A stretch of DNA of 53,653 nucleotides, taken from positions 1 to 53,653 of IMG/VR virus record IMGVR_UViG_3300037160_000193; one strand, 5' to 3'. Below, one piece after another: positions 27,638 to 36,228 of this stretch. Position 1 is the first letter of the stretch, and each line of letters opens with the position of its first letter. Source of the DNA: a virus. The notes beneath the pieces are model-generated. The model worked only from the letters and a program-made list of their open reading frames with translations, was not told where the DNA came from and did no database searches. Both the position numbers and the translations under genes were made by a program.

Positions 27638-29574
27638 TTGAACCAATCCCTACGGTCGCCGCCGCGCGTGCCCCACCGGTCATCACGCTCGCCCCAGTAG
27701 CCATCGGCGCTGGACAGGCGCGGCGCCGCGGCCCGAAGTGTCCCCTCCAGTTCTGCCCAGTCATCATCCGAGAACGAGTCGATACCACAGACTGCCGCAG
27801 CCGCCCGGCAGAGCACCGCGAGGTCGAGCGGTTCGTTCCTGATCGACTTGTCTGGTACCCACTCCACCCTGCCGCTCGACCGGATGATCCGCGACTCGGA
27901 GCAGAGCCCGCGATAGAAGTCCTGATCCTTGTAGGCGTAGTGCTGGTATCCGGGTGGGTAGGTGCCATCGTCTGGCAACACGATCCGCAACCAGTCGTAG
28001 AACTCCTGCTTCGCCCAGTGCGTGCCGATGTGCCAGATCCGCACGTTTTGCCGCTTGCGCGCAGCGTCCGTAGGCGACACCCGCGCGATCAATTTCAGAA
28101 AGTCCGGCGTGCCCTTGGTCGCCACCACGGTGCGCGGCGCCGAGATCCTGTCGCCAGCCGGGCCGTGAGCCGGTTGCGGATGGCGCGCAGCGAAGTCGTA
28201 GACCATCTGCGGCCGGAAGCCCGTGTCAATCGTCATGGCCATGATCGGCATGGTCCCGCCCGACTCACACGACCAGTCCGCCGCGAGCAATGCCTCCAAC
28301 TCCTGCCATACTTCCGGCGAAGACGTTTTGAGCGCGTGCCCGGCCTGATCAGGCACCTGGATCACCCGGTAGTCAACCGACCAGGACTCCTTACCTCGCC
28401 CATATGCTTTGATCTCCACCTCGAGCCGGTCGTCCTGCACATCGACGCCAGCCACAAGAATCAATCCCTTCGCCGGCACGATCCCGAGGTCGTAGTCCTC
28501 GCGCCGCAGGTAAACCTTTTCCCAATCGGGCGCCGACCCACGTTCCGTCCAGAGTTCCGCCAGCACGGTGTTCAGGAACGCCTTGAGCGTCTCTGTCGAG
28601 AGCTTGGCGACCAGGAACTCCGCGGCTATCGTCCCCCAGGACCGCTTCGGAGAGATCATCTGCGAAACGCGGAACCCAGGAATCGGCGACCCAGGATTCT
28701 GCGGACGATACTCCCCGCGTTCCACCATCGACGACTTCTGGTTGTGCGGGATGAGTTCCCGGCACTTCTCGCAGCAGTAGGCTGCCTTCTCCGGCTCGCC
28801 TTCCGGCCACACCAGCCCGCCCTCGGTGCCGTCGCTGAACACCAGGATCTGAAAGTGATTGCATAGCGGGCACGGTACGAAGTACTCGCGCTGGTCGCTC
28901 GCGTTCCACGCAGCTTGGATTCTGCTCTCCCCGTCGACGGTCGGCGTCGAGCACATGATTACTTTCTTGTTGTGCTCGAACTCTCCGGTGCGCTGGACTG
29001 CCAGCGCTACGGGATCGCCCTCCGATCCTGCGCTCAGCGGATACCGGTCCACCTCGTCCAGCAACAGATACCGAATCGGGCGCATAGCCAGCCCGGACGG
29101 CGAGATGGCGCCGGTGAAGGTGATGTGGCCAGAACCGTTGGCGAAGACCTTGTGCATCGCGGTGTTGTTCGAATCGCGCGACTTCACCGCAGCGAGTTTC
29201 CCCCGGAGTGCCGGCGAGTGCCGAAACAACGGCGCGACGCGATCCTTCGAGAGCGCCTTGGCGTCTTCGGATCGCGGTTCCACCGCCAGCGTCGGGCCCG
29301 GATCTACGTCCGCGATGTAGCCCAGGAAATTGACCATCACACTGGTTTTCAACATCTGTGCAGCGGACATCAACACCACCTGCTTGCACAGATGGCTCGG
29401 ACTGAGGACGTCCATCGGTTCCCGCTGGTATGGTCTCGTGTGCCATTGGCCGCGTTCCGCCGATCCGGAACCTGTGAGCACTACGTTCTCGTCGGCCCAC
29501 TGCGAGACGGAAATATCCCGTGGTGGCAGTAACGCCTCCGCACCAACCTGGTACATCGAGAATGGGGTGGTCAT
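27634..29574 (-). CDS. Terminase large subunit, gpA family
   Basis: This 646-residue protein is a close match in pattern to lambda gpA-type terminases. It opens with SQWADENVVLTGSGSAERGQ and WHTRPYQREPMDVL. The ATPase region has the line MSAAQMLKTSVMVNFLGYIA as Walker A and RYLLLDEVDRYPLSAGSEGD as Walker B. A zinc-ribbon-like pair of CxxC motifs follows (CPLCNHF, CCEKC). The C-terminal nuclease part has GVDVQDDRLEVEIKAYGRGK with acidic residues. It cuts and pumps DNA into the capsid. The start overlaps the TerS stop by one base. Confidence 0.93.
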   Translation of the reverse strand: MTTPFSMYQVGAEALLPPRDISVSQWADENVVLTGSGSAERGQWHTRPYQREPMDVLSPSHLCKQVVLMSAAQMLKTSVMVNFLGYIADVDPGPTLAVEPRSEDAKALSKDRVAPLFRHSPALRGKLAAVKSRDSNNTAMHKVFANGSGHITFTGAISPSGLAMRPIRYLLLDEVDRYPLSAGSEGDPVALAVQRTGEFEHNKKVIMCSTPTVDGESRIQAAWNASDQREYFVPCPLCNHFQILVFSDGTEGGLVWPEGEPEKAAYCCEKCRELIPHNQKSSMVERGEYRPQNPGSPIPGFRVSQMISPKRSWGTIAAEFLVAKLSTETLKAFLNTVLAELWTERGSAPDWEKVYLRREDYDLGIVPAKGLILVAGVDVQDDRLEVEIKAYGRGKESWSVDYRVIQVPDQAGHALKTSSPEVWQELEALLAADWSCESGGTMPIMAMTIDTGFRPQMVYDFAARHPQPAHGPAGDRISAPRTVVATKGTPDFLKLIARVSPTDAARKRQNVRIWHIGTHWAKQEFYDWLRIVLPDDGTYPPGYQHYAYKDQDFYRGLCSESRIIRSSGRVEWVPDKSIRNEPLDLAVLCRAAAAVCGIDSFSDDDWAELEGTLRAAAPRLSSADGYWGERDDRWGTRGGDRRDWFK

Positions 29575-30128
29575 CAGTAACCGGCGTCCGAGATGGCCTT
29601 CGCCATCTTGCGGCGCAGTGCGTTCGTTTCGCCCGCGAGTATCCGGTGAATCTCCGCTTCCGTTTTCGCGGCGGCTACCAGCGGTGCCACGCGATCCGGA
29701 TATGCAGACAGCGCGTCACCGACGATGGCCGACCAATGCGCCGCATACTCACCGGCCTTGGTAGCCTGGATCAGTTTGCCGGCGCGCTCCTCGTACTCCA
29801 ACTGCGCCGTCTTCGCCTTGAAAGTCTCGCTCACGGCGCGGGCCCGTAGATATGCCGAAACAGGATCGCTCGATACTTCGGGCTGACTGGGAATGCCAGA
29901 ACCGCCACGCGGAGGTGCGGGAGGCGCACTGAGTGGAACCACGGGCGGTCTAGTCGCCTGGTGCAGGGTCTTGCCCGCGAACGTGTTCCGATCCCACTCC
30001 TGGTTCGCCCGCTCCGGGTCGATGGTCCCGTCCGAGTTGGGAGTGATTCGCTTGGCCGTAATGGCCTTCCGGACAGCACCTTCGGTACACCCTCGCGACC
30101 GTGCGTATGCTCGAATCGAGACTCCCAT
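29574..30128 (-). CDS. Terminase small subunit (Nu1-like)
   Basis: This protein has about 184 residues from the ATG at 30128; a GTG 27 bases upstream is the alternative. The N-terminus MGVSIRAYARSRGCTEGAVR is a helix-turn-helix of the Nu1 type that reads DNA at the cos site. A Pro-rich linker follows, then a helical oligomerisation region (KTAQLEYEERAGKLIQATKA). It acts with TerL to recognise and cut the packaging site. Repeats that may be its binding sites lie just upstream. Confidence 0.8.
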   Translation of the reverse strand: MGVSIRAYARSRGCTEGAVRKAITAKRITPNSDGTIDPERANQEWDRNTFAGKTLHQATRPPVVPLSAPPAPPRGGSGIPSQPEVSSDPVSAYLRARAVSETFKAKTAQLEYEERAGKLIQATKAGEYAAHWSAIVGDALSAYPDRVAPLVAAAKTEAEIHRILAGETNALRRKMAKAISDAGY

Positions 30129-30143
30129 TAGCTTGCCAACGCC

Positions 30144-30339
30144 GGTACGCACCACTTGGTGTTTGGATTCATTCGATTACAGTCCTGCGTACCTGACCTG
30201 CGTACCTAGAAAAGCGGCTGTGACTAGAGAGAATGTGCCACCAATCCACCCGCCGCCGAAAGTGGCCAGGGAGGACCCCAAATTTGCCCAGCGCCCACGT
30301 CTGACGCGACGTTTGGCCAGCGTTCGCGCCGTGGTACGC
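30144..30339. promoter_or_regulatory. Candidate cos / TerS-binding repeats
   Basis: The 7-mer GCGTACC occurs four times in about 200 bp just upstream of terS: direct at 30187-30193 and 30200-30206 (within two CTGCGTACCT copies 13 bp apart) and inverted at 30144-30150 and 30333-30339. Lambda-type phages place cos and its terminase-binding R sites in this position. The surrounding 30129-30515 stretch holds no gene I trust. The cos role is inferred. Confidence 0.45.
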
Positions 30340-30515
30340 CCTGTTGCGTCGCGCGGCGGTGGTCAGTGCGCCAGGGCCACCCACGACGTCGGGCGCGCCC
30401 TGTGGCGAGCATCGAAACTTTCTTCCGAAAAGTTGAACTTCAGCCTTGCCTTCCGGGGCCACCGGAGTGATGAATCGTCATGCGCGGATCAACCGCCGAA
30501 AGGATAACCACCACG

Positions 30516-30944
30516 ATGAAGAACGCAGAAGCTACCAACACCACCGAAACCGCCGCCGTTGCGGAACAGGGCGCGCCCGTCGCGCCGGAGAAGGCCCCTT
30601 CGAAGAAGGCTGCCAGCCAGAAGAAGAGCGCGCCCAAGGCCAAGCAGGGCGCCAAGAAAGCCGGCCCCAAAGCCAAGGCAGCCAAGAAGGAAGCCAAGCC
30701 TGCCGCCAAGAAGGCCGCGAAGACGACGGAAAGCGCCGGGCCGCGCGAGGGCACCAAGACTGCCCAGGTGATCGCCATGCTCCAGCGGAAGGGCGGTGCC
30801 ACGCTTGCGGAGATCATGGAGAAGATGGGCTGGCAAAAACACACCGTTCGCGGCTTCATGGCTGGTGCGATGAAGAAGGCCGGCTACACCGTCGAGTCCT
30901 TCAAAAACGTCACGGACGAGCGCACATATCGGATTGCCAAGTAG
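30516..30944 (+). CDS. DUF3489-type protein with histone-like Lys/Ala-rich N-terminus
   Basis: This 142-residue protein is on the plus strand. The ATG at 30516 has AAAGGA about 12 bases upstream, and earlier in-frame starts lack one. Residues 25-80 are almost only Lys, Ala and Pro (KAKQGAKKAGPKAKAAKKEA), like histone H1 tails. The C-terminal 60 residues (KTAQVIAMLQRKGGATLAEI, MGWQKHTVRGFMAGAMKKAG, YRIAK) are the DUF3489 winged-helix-like domain common in phages and proteobacterial islands. A DNA-binding, possibly nucleoid-like or regulatory role is likely. It is divergent from the packaging genes. Confidence 0.75.
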   Translation: MKNAEATNTTETAAVAEQGAPVAPEKAPSKKAASQKKSAPKAKQGAKKAGPKAKAAKKEAKPAAKKAAKTTESAGPREGTKTAQVIAMLQRKGGATLAEIMEKMGWQKHTVRGFMAGAMKKAGYTVESFKNVTDERTYRIAK

Positions 30945-31030
30945 CATCACCCCCTCCTTCCTGGCCCGCCCGGCTCCGGCCGCGGCGGGCTTCGCTGCTT
31001 CTGGCTTCGATTCCCGCCCGCTGCCCTACG

Positions 31031-31240
31031 TCACGTCAGGGTTGGCCGACACGCCAACCGGTCGCCGCCGGAGCGAACGTGGGCCAACCGTGGCGCTACA
31101 GGGGCCAACCCTTGGCCTGCTCGAAGCAGCCGCAACTCTCCAGACCAGTCGGCCAGTACCAGGCACAAGCCCCTAATGTCCGGGTGCCCAGCCAGAAGCT
31201 GGGCTTCGATGGCCGCGATCTCCCGGCGGCAGCGAGCGAT
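31031..31240 (-). other. Protein-like frame after methylase stop, no start codon
   Basis: Immediately after the methyltransferase stop the same frame stays open for 69 codons and looks protein-like (RREIAAIEAQLLAGHPDIRG, LCLVLADWSGELRLL). It has no ATG, GTG or TTG near its beginning. It could be a decayed small gene, a gene starting at ATC, or a C-terminal extension lost through a new stop. The rest of the 30945-31030 gap shows nothing else. Confidence 0.3.
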
Positions 31241-32227
31241 TCACACCGCCGCCTTCTGGCGTGCCTCGGCGATCTCCTCGAAGGTCCGCCCGTCGCCATC
31301 CAGAGTGGCCTTCCTGCCAGCAAGCGTTTGCCAGCGCTGGATCACTACGTCAACGTATTTGGGATCGAGCTCGATGCCGCAGCAGACCCGTTCGGTGACT
31401 TCGGCGGCGGCCAGAGTCGTACCCGATCCGAGGAAGGGTTCATAAACCAACTCGCCGCGTTTGGTGTGATTCAAGATCGGGCGACGCATCAGATCGACGG
31501 GCTTCTGCGTTGGGTGATCGTACTTCTCCTCATCCGATCCGCCCATGATGAACTTCGGCGACGGCGAGTCCCAGATCGTGGAGTTCTCGCCAGCCTTCCC
31601 GAACCAGGCCGCGTTCTTCTTCCTGACGTACCAGCAGGGCTCGTGCTGATACCAGTAGTGCGTACGTGTGAGGACGGTCCTGCCTTTGTTCCAGATAATC
31701 TGCTGGGGGTATAAGAAACCGATACGGAGCAGGCCGTTCAACACTTCCCGGGTGAAGATAGAGGCGTGCCAGACGTAGGCGATTTGCAGGCTGGGCACCA
31801 GTTCGAAGGCTTCCGACCAGTCGGCCCGCGTGTCCCCTGAGATCGTCGTCTCGGTGTGACCTTCGGTGCGCTTCTTCATGTAGCTGGCCTCGGCAGGCCC
31901 GCATCCATTCAGGCCGGCGCGGTCACGCCACTCGGTGTCGAGCTCGATGCCGTACGGCGGGTCGGTCACCAGGAGCTTTGGTTTGCGTTCTCCCAGCAGC
32001 CGTCCCACGGCTTCCGCGCTGGTGGCATCGGAACACAATACGCGGTGTTGACTCCGAACATCGCCACAGAGCCACAGGTCGTCCGGGCGGCACACCGGGT
32101 TCTCCGGAACCGGCGGCACGGCATTCGCTTGATCGTCGTCGGCGACCAACAAGAGATCGTCGATTTCTTTCGGGTCGAAACCGGTGAGGCTGAGATCAAA
32201 GTCCAACTCGCTGATGCCCAGGGACAT
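31241..32227 (-). CDS. Phage DNA methyltransferase (N4/N6), missing its ParB-like N-terminus
   Basis: This 328-residue protein has motif IV DPPYG at residues 89-93 and, later, motif I-like FLGSGTTLAAAE followed by CCGIELDPKYV. That is the motif order of beta-class adenine/cytosine-N4 methylases. The N-terminus (SELDFDLSLTGFDPKEIDDLL) is the stretch that in related phage proteins follows a ParB-like domain of about 100 residues. Here that domain is absent and the gene starts directly at the linker. The upstream primase is cut at the same point, so a deletion probably created this start. Catalytic motifs remain, so activity is possible. It would protect phage DNA from restriction. Confidence 0.8.
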   Translation of the reverse strand: MSLGISELDFDLSLTGFDPKEIDDLLLVADDDQANAVPPVPENPVCRPDDLWLCGDVRSQHRVLCSDATSAEAVGRLLGERKPKLLVTDPPYGIELDTEWRDRAGLNGCGPAEASYMKKRTEGHTETTISGDTRADWSEAFELVPSLQIAYVWHASIFTREVLNGLLRIGFLYPQQIIWNKGRTVLTRTHYWYQHEPCWYVRKKNAAWFGKAGENSTIWDSPSPKFIMGGSDEEKYDHPTQKPVDLMRRPILNHTKRGELVYEPFLGSGTTLAAAEVTERVCCGIELDPKYVDVVIQRWQTLAGRKATLDGDGRTFEEIAEARQKAAV

Positions 32228-33756
32228 CAGACGGGCTCGTATCGTAGACCGGTGATGGCTTTGAATACCGAGGTGCTGGTGAGGTCGGTGCCGGGAAGAT
32301 CCGGGCAGATGTTCGCCAGCCTGCCGATGAGACGCGAGGCAGAGAACCGATCGTTCTCCAGTTTGTGAAGGCTGACGGCGGCGGTGTTGTGCTTACCGAT
32401 GAATGCCAGCACGGCGCGCAAGTACGTGGATTTCCCGTTGGCGCCGTCTCCCATCAGAAGGATCGCCTTCTGAATCGAGGTGTCTGGGGTCATGAGCCAA
32501 GCCGGGATCTCCCAGGCTATGGTCTCCGAATCGCTGGGGAAAACTTCACCGATGAACTTGTCCCACATTGGACACCGCGCCGCGGCGTCGAATTTCACCG
32601 GAAGTTGAATAGGCGACAGGAAATCGGCTGAGTGCGGCGAAAGCGTCCGCGTGTTGACGGCCAACAAGCCATTCAGAAGGTTCACCTGATCCCCTGGCGG
32701 TCTCTCCCAAAGCATCGGCGCGTCAACGGTGAGGTACTTCACCACCTCCTCTGACTTGTGGCTCGTCCACTTCGATGCCAGCTTCATACGTACCAGTAGC
32801 CTCTTGACCTGCTGAGCGACAAATGATGCTCCGTCGGGATGGTAGCAGCCGTTTCGGTAGGCATACAGCCTTCCGCCGGCATCGCGAGCGAAGCAGTGTC
32901 TGGCCGTGATCGCCTCGGCAATCAGGTGAACGCTGATGCTGTCATCGGCATCTTCCTTTTCGAAGTCGATGCCCTCCAGCAACTCCAAGACTTTCTCCGG
33001 GCCCACGTTGGCCAGCAAATCGTCGATTCCCTTGCCCTGCGCGACGTCCCACGTAACCGACGCAACTTCTGCACCGCGCATTCGCAACTCGCGAGCCAAG
33101 AGGTTTCTGGCTATGCCTACCTGGTCGTTTGTGTCCGCATCAGCGTCAAAGGCGATGATGACGCGGCGGCCTTCGAAAACAACGACGTCGAGGTCCGGGA
33201 TTACGCCCTTGACGTCGCGCCGGCCGCCGTTTGGTCCTGTGGTCTTGCCAACCGTGCCACGCCAGTTCCAAACGCCCGGCAATCCGAGTGGCAAGAACCG
33301 AGGAGATAGCACACCGTGGTTGGCGAGGCGCCAGAGCGCCAGCGTTTTGAACTCGCCCTCAGTTATGATCACCGGTGTGGCCACGTTCTTCAGCAGTTCC
33401 GGTGAAAGGCCCGGAGCGAAATAAATCATGTTGCTTCGGCCAGGCGGCGACAAGTACTTCCCGCGCTCCCTCGGTTTGCCGTCCTTGTACTCTATGTCGG
33501 GGTGATCGCGACGAAGGCGCCATTCGCGAACGCGGGACTCACCGGGCAGGAAGTATGGGATCGCAAGGCCCTCGTAAGGAGCGTGATCGCGGCGGCCCAT
33601 TAAAGACCGTCCGGTGTTGGAATCGACGCGCCGAATTCGGGCGGCTTCGGCGAGTTGCTTGTCAATCCATCGCCGCTCCAGGCTCGCGCAATCCGCATCG
33701 GTGAGCGCGTTGCCGGTTCCCTCATTCACGGGCAGTCCGTTCGCTGTCGCATGCAT
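32227..33756 (-). CDS. Primase/SF3 helicase (DUF3854-D5 type), C-terminally truncated
   Basis: This protein has 509 residues from the ATG at 33756, which has GGGAG upstream. The N-terminal half is TOPRIM-like (VIITEGEFKTLALWRLANHG; RVIIAFDADADTNDQVGIAR), as in DUF3854 primases. A D5_N-like region follows, then an SF3 helicase P-loop GDGANGKSTYLRA. The protein stops soon after ANICPDLPGTDLTSTSVFKA, where relatives continue 100-200 residues with sensor and arginine-finger motifs. The last residues and the stop abut the methyltransferase start. Truncation probably abolishes helicase function, which would leave the prophage replication-defective. Confidence 0.78.
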   Translation of the reverse strand: MHATANGLPVNEGTGNALTDADCASLERRWIDKQLAEAARIRRVDSNTGRSLMGRRDHAPYEGLAIPYFLPGESRVREWRLRRDHPDIEYKDGKPRERGKYLSPPGRSNMIYFAPGLSPELLKNVATPVIITEGEFKTLALWRLANHGVLSPRFLPLGLPGVWNWRGTVGKTTGPNGGRRDVKGVIPDLDVVVFEGRRVIIAFDADADTNDQVGIARNLLARELRMRGAEVASVTWDVAQGKGIDDLLANVGPEKVLELLEGIDFEKEDADDSISVHLIAEAITARHCFARDAGGRLYAYRNGCYHPDGASFVAQQVKRLLVRMKLASKWTSHKSEEVVKYLTVDAPMLWERPPGDQVNLLNGLLAVNTRTLSPHSADFLSPIQLPVKFDAAARCPMWDKFIGEVFPSDSETIAWEIPAWLMTPDTSIQKAILLMGDGANGKSTYLRAVLAFIGKHNTAAVSLHKLENDRFSASRLIGRLANICPDLPGTDLTSTSVFKAITGLRYEPV

Positions 33757-33758
33757 AC

Positions 33759-34259
33759 TCACGCTCCCACCGGCGATAAGCCAGCCTCTGTGAACGCCGT
33801 CCGGAGCCGTCCGATGGCTCGATAAACGGTCGCGCGGGAAACACCGAGGCACTGGGTCGTCTCTATGGCCGAGTGTCCGATCAAGCACAGCGCCACCCTC
33901 CGCTCGAACAGGGATACGTCGGCGAGCACGCTTCTGACGTCCGCGCGAAGCTCCAGCTCAAGAAACCCGCCCTCACCGGCGACGTCCTGGTCTTCCAGGT
34001 GTTCGAACTCCGGACCGCGTGGGTGCGAGCGGAGTAGGGACGTGAGGTGGGTGCGGACAACCAGTTCGATGAAAGTGCGAAGCCCTGCCCTGGCCGAATC
34101 ATATCTGGCGAGAGCCTGCCAGACACCGGCAAGGGCCTCCTGTTCCAGGTCCTCGCGATCAGCCACCATGACCGCACCGCTCGCTACCGCGGCGGCCGAT
34201 CGAACCTGGGCAGCGCGAAGTGCCAGCGGCAAGGCCTGCCGGAACATTGTGTCAGGCAT
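33759..34259 (-). CDS. Small sigma-70-like regulator
   Basis: This 166-residue protein has a region-2-like helix (DREDLEQEALAGVWQALARY, TFIELVVRTHLTSLLR) and a region-4-like helix-turn-helix (LSLFERRVALCLIGHSAIET is close in pattern; then CLGVSRATVYRAIGRLRTAF). Its size and layout match ECF-like sigma factors and phage late-gene activators. It precedes the primase by two bases and overlaps the gene before it by 8 bp. It may switch the phage operon on. Its targets are unknown. Confidence 0.65.
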   Translation of the reverse strand: MPDTMFRQALPLALRAAQVRSAAAVASGAVMVADREDLEQEALAGVWQALARYDSARAGLRTFIELVVRTHLTSLLRSHPRGPEFEHLEDQDVAGEGGFLELELRADVRSVLADVSLFERRVALCLIGHSAIETTQCLGVSRATVYRAIGRLRTAFTEAGLSPVGA

Positions 34260-34605
34260 GACCCTGCGCTCCGGTACTCGTGTCCCTGTGTTCGATTTCC
34301 AGGGAAAAACAAAGGCCGTTTTTGCATTCTATAGCCAGGATCGTGCCCTCGCCCAAATCGGCAATTGCTTGGAGCATTTCGATCGTCTGGTGTTTGAGAA
34401 GGAAATCCTGTAGCGCTGACTCCGGGCGGGGGCCGTTTTCGCCCCCCATCTTCAGCTTCTGGATAATGCGAGGGGCGGGATCAAAGACTGGTTCGCCGTT
34501 TCGGACGTGTAACTCCTCGACGCGGCCATAGTTGAGTCTTTGGAGTATTTCGACGAGCCGGGATTGCGACTTCGACAGAACAGACTTGGGAATTGGATGG
34601 TTCAC
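34252..34605 (-). CDS. Hypothetical early phage protein
   Basis: This 117-residue protein is the first gene of the leftward phage operon. It starts at a GTG with AGGAG about 7 bases before it. The sequence (KSQSRLVEILQRLNYGRVEE, LQDFLLKHQTIEMLQAIADL, ILAIECKNGLCFSLEIEH) predicts helices followed by a beta hairpin. No family is recognised. Overlap with the sigma-like gene suggests joint expression. Confidence 0.65.
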   Translation of the reverse strand: MNHPIPKSVLSKSQSRLVEILQRLNYGRVEELHVRNGEPVFDPAPRIIQKLKMGGENGPRPESALQDFLLKHQTIEMLQAIADLGEGTILAIECKNGLCFSLEIEHRDTSTGAQGHA

Positions 34606-34736
34606 GCAGGCACTCCTCTTCTGAAAATCAAGGAATTGCCCAACGCACTGAAGGGTGGGAACTGCTACGACTTGCCGTTCCCTGCGCTTTCAATCGTGCG
34701 CTGGGGCAACGCCTTCACAAAAGAGGCGTTACTTCT

Positions 34737-34768
34737 GGTGTGACACCTGTCACACGGCGTGTGACACC
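34737..34768. promoter_or_regulatory. Operator-like cluster of GTGTGACA palindromes
   Basis: Three copies of GTGTGACA alternate in orientation. GGTGTGACACC (34737-34747) is a palindrome with a central G, and TGTCACAC-GGC-GTGTGACA (34748-34766) is a perfect inverted repeat with a 3-base spacer. The site lies in the 176-bp gap upstream of the leftward phage operon and after the cargo operon stop. It looks like a repressor operator; the cognate regulator is not visible. Confidence 0.5.
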
Positions 34769-34781
34769 AAGGCTGCTGAAA

Positions 34782-35987
34782 CTAGAACTGCCAGTCCGGA
34801 ACTTCGGCCGGTGCGTAGACCAATGAATTGCCTGTCTGGATCGATTCCTTGAGGTGGTGGCCAAGGGCAGGATGATGTTCGGAGATGTAATCCCTCGCGC
34901 GATTGACTGCAGTGGTTACAGCCGTTCTTGAGCGCTCGGCACTGCCTCCCGCTTCACGCGGCTGGCCAAGGCGGTCTTGGACACCACCGAGGTACTTCTT
35001 GAACTTATCAATCTCCTCCTGCAAAGATCCCCTTCTCGCCCAATCATTCGCGGCGAGGTGCGCCAGTTCGGATTCTCTCTCCTGAAGCATCGCCTTCGCT
35101 TGTCCAATGCTCTCCGGATCAGCCAAGGGGATTCCCCGATCCACCAGTTGCATCTCGACAGCCGGCGCCCCCGTCAATCTCATAGCCTCGATTGGCGTGT
35201 GTGGTCGGCGCAACAGCTCTACTATATAGCTCATCCCACTTCGGTCCGGTAAGTGAACAGTCTGGCCAGCTAACGAAAGTTCCCAGACCAATTCGTTCTC
35301 CTTGCGGAAGATGCTGGCACCCCCGGCGGCCGGAATCGAGGCGGAAGTGGCTGCCCAGTCGACCGCAAGACTACCCGTGCCTGCGGCTTCCCAGAGACTG
35401 AAGGCATGCACGTTGGAGTCGCGAAGAATCCGGCGCGCTTCAGACGAGAATGCAATACCTTGCGGCAATAACAGAGATGTCTCCTGCTGGGCGCCAAGGA
35501 CGTGCAATCGGGCACAACGCGCAAGGACAGCTTGTTCGCTTCCGTTGGGCAGTGAAAGGTACACCCAGCTCGGGTTGTGTGCTTCCACAGTCTTGGTACC
35601 CAATGGGATGAGACCTCTGTTGTTGTCGAACCCCGAACCCTCGATGCCATTGTCGCTTCGAATTCCGTCCACCAAGTGGGGAAGCGAGATCGGATATTCC
35701 CAAGTATCCTCATCCGTCAACGGAATCGGCTCGTAGTGGAAGTCCTCGCTCTCGGTGACGCCCAACGGTCCGGTCGGACCATCGTGGACATCGACGTCAG
35801 GGCCGGGCCCGAACCGCTTGGGCCTGGGCACACGGTCGGCTTTCAACGGCGACAGCAGCACATCTCTAGCGCGGAGAGCCGCCAGCTCACCGGCTGGGTA
35901 TGCCGCGGCTTCCGAGTGTTGGAGCACGGGTGACTCAATCGTGTCCAGCAGCGTCAGCACTCTCTGAAGCAGGTTTCCCTTCAACAA
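34782..35987 (-). CDS. Cargo protein with C-terminal putative regulatory helical domain
   Basis: This protein has up to 401 residues; the start is a TTG (35987 or 35984) preceded by GGAAGG. The N-terminal 260 residues are Pro/Asp/Leu-rich with no known motif. The C-terminal 140 residues (HLPDRSGMSYIVELLRRPHT, SELAHLAANDWARRGSLQEE, RSRTAVTTAVNRARDYISEH, HPALGHHLKESIQTGNSLVY) match a pattern I know from the ends of many actinobacterial and Solibacter regulators and ATPases, probably a winged-helix plus helical bundle. It ends the cargo operon next to the palindromic operator. It may sense or regulate; the actual function is unknown. Confidence 0.55.
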   Translation of the reverse strand: MLKGNLLQRVLTLLDTIESPVLQHSEAAAYPAGELAALRARDVLLSPLKADRVPRPKRFGPGPDVDVHDGPTGPLGVTESEDFHYEPIPLTDEDTWEYPISLPHLVDGIRSDNGIEGSGFDNNRGLIPLGTKTVEAHNPSWVYLSLPNGSEQAVLARCARLHVLGAQQETSLLLPQGIAFSSEARRILRDSNVHAFSLWEAAGTGSLAVDWAATSASIPAAGGASIFRKENELVWELSLAGQTVHLPDRSGMSYIVELLRRPHTPIEAMRLTGAPAVEMQLVDRGIPLADPESIGQAKAMLQERESELAHLAANDWARRGSLQEEIDKFKKYLGGVQDRLGQPREAGGSAERSRTAVTTAVNRARDYISEHHPALGHHLKESIQTGNSLVYAPAEVPDWQF

Positions 35988-36228
35988 GGACCTTCCATGT
36001 CCGCAACGATTCGAACACTTCTTCCGCGTGCGTTGCGCGTTTAAAGGAGATTGTGTTATCGCCCGACAGTGTGACTCGCTTACCCCGCTTGTCGTCGCTG
36101 AACGTAAATTTGAAGACTGCCCTATTAATCTGATCTGCCTGCAGCTTGGCCTTTAGCTCATTATTCCAAGCGTTTCTACGACATTCCGCGATTTCACAAT
36201 GAACGACGGCCCCTGCATCTGGGGCAAC
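35935..36228 (-). other. 97-codon protein-like frame in -1 register after the 312-residue gene
   Basis: Overlapping the last 76 bases of the 312-residue gene and continuing 220 bases beyond it is an open frame in the -1 register. It reads like a real protein (RNAWNNELKAKLQADQINRA, VFKFTFSDDKRGKRVTLSGD, FKRATHAEEVFESLRTWKVL). It has no ATG, GTG or TTG at a sensible place near its start. It therefore looks like either a frameshifted continuation of that gene (natural or sequencing error) or a small coupled gene with an unusual start. It overlaps the start of the 401-residue gene. Confidence 0.5.

Noticed and set aside
30169-30462. Minus-strand 97-codon frame upstream of terS
   Set aside because: It has no ribosome site and is rich in Arg, His and Trp. 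The region is better explained as packaging-site DNA.
30446-31714. Plus-strand frame of 422 codons covering the DUF3489 gene and methylase antisense
   Set aside because: It overlaps the better supported DUF3489 frame and then runs antisense to the methyltransferase. It has no coherent domain.
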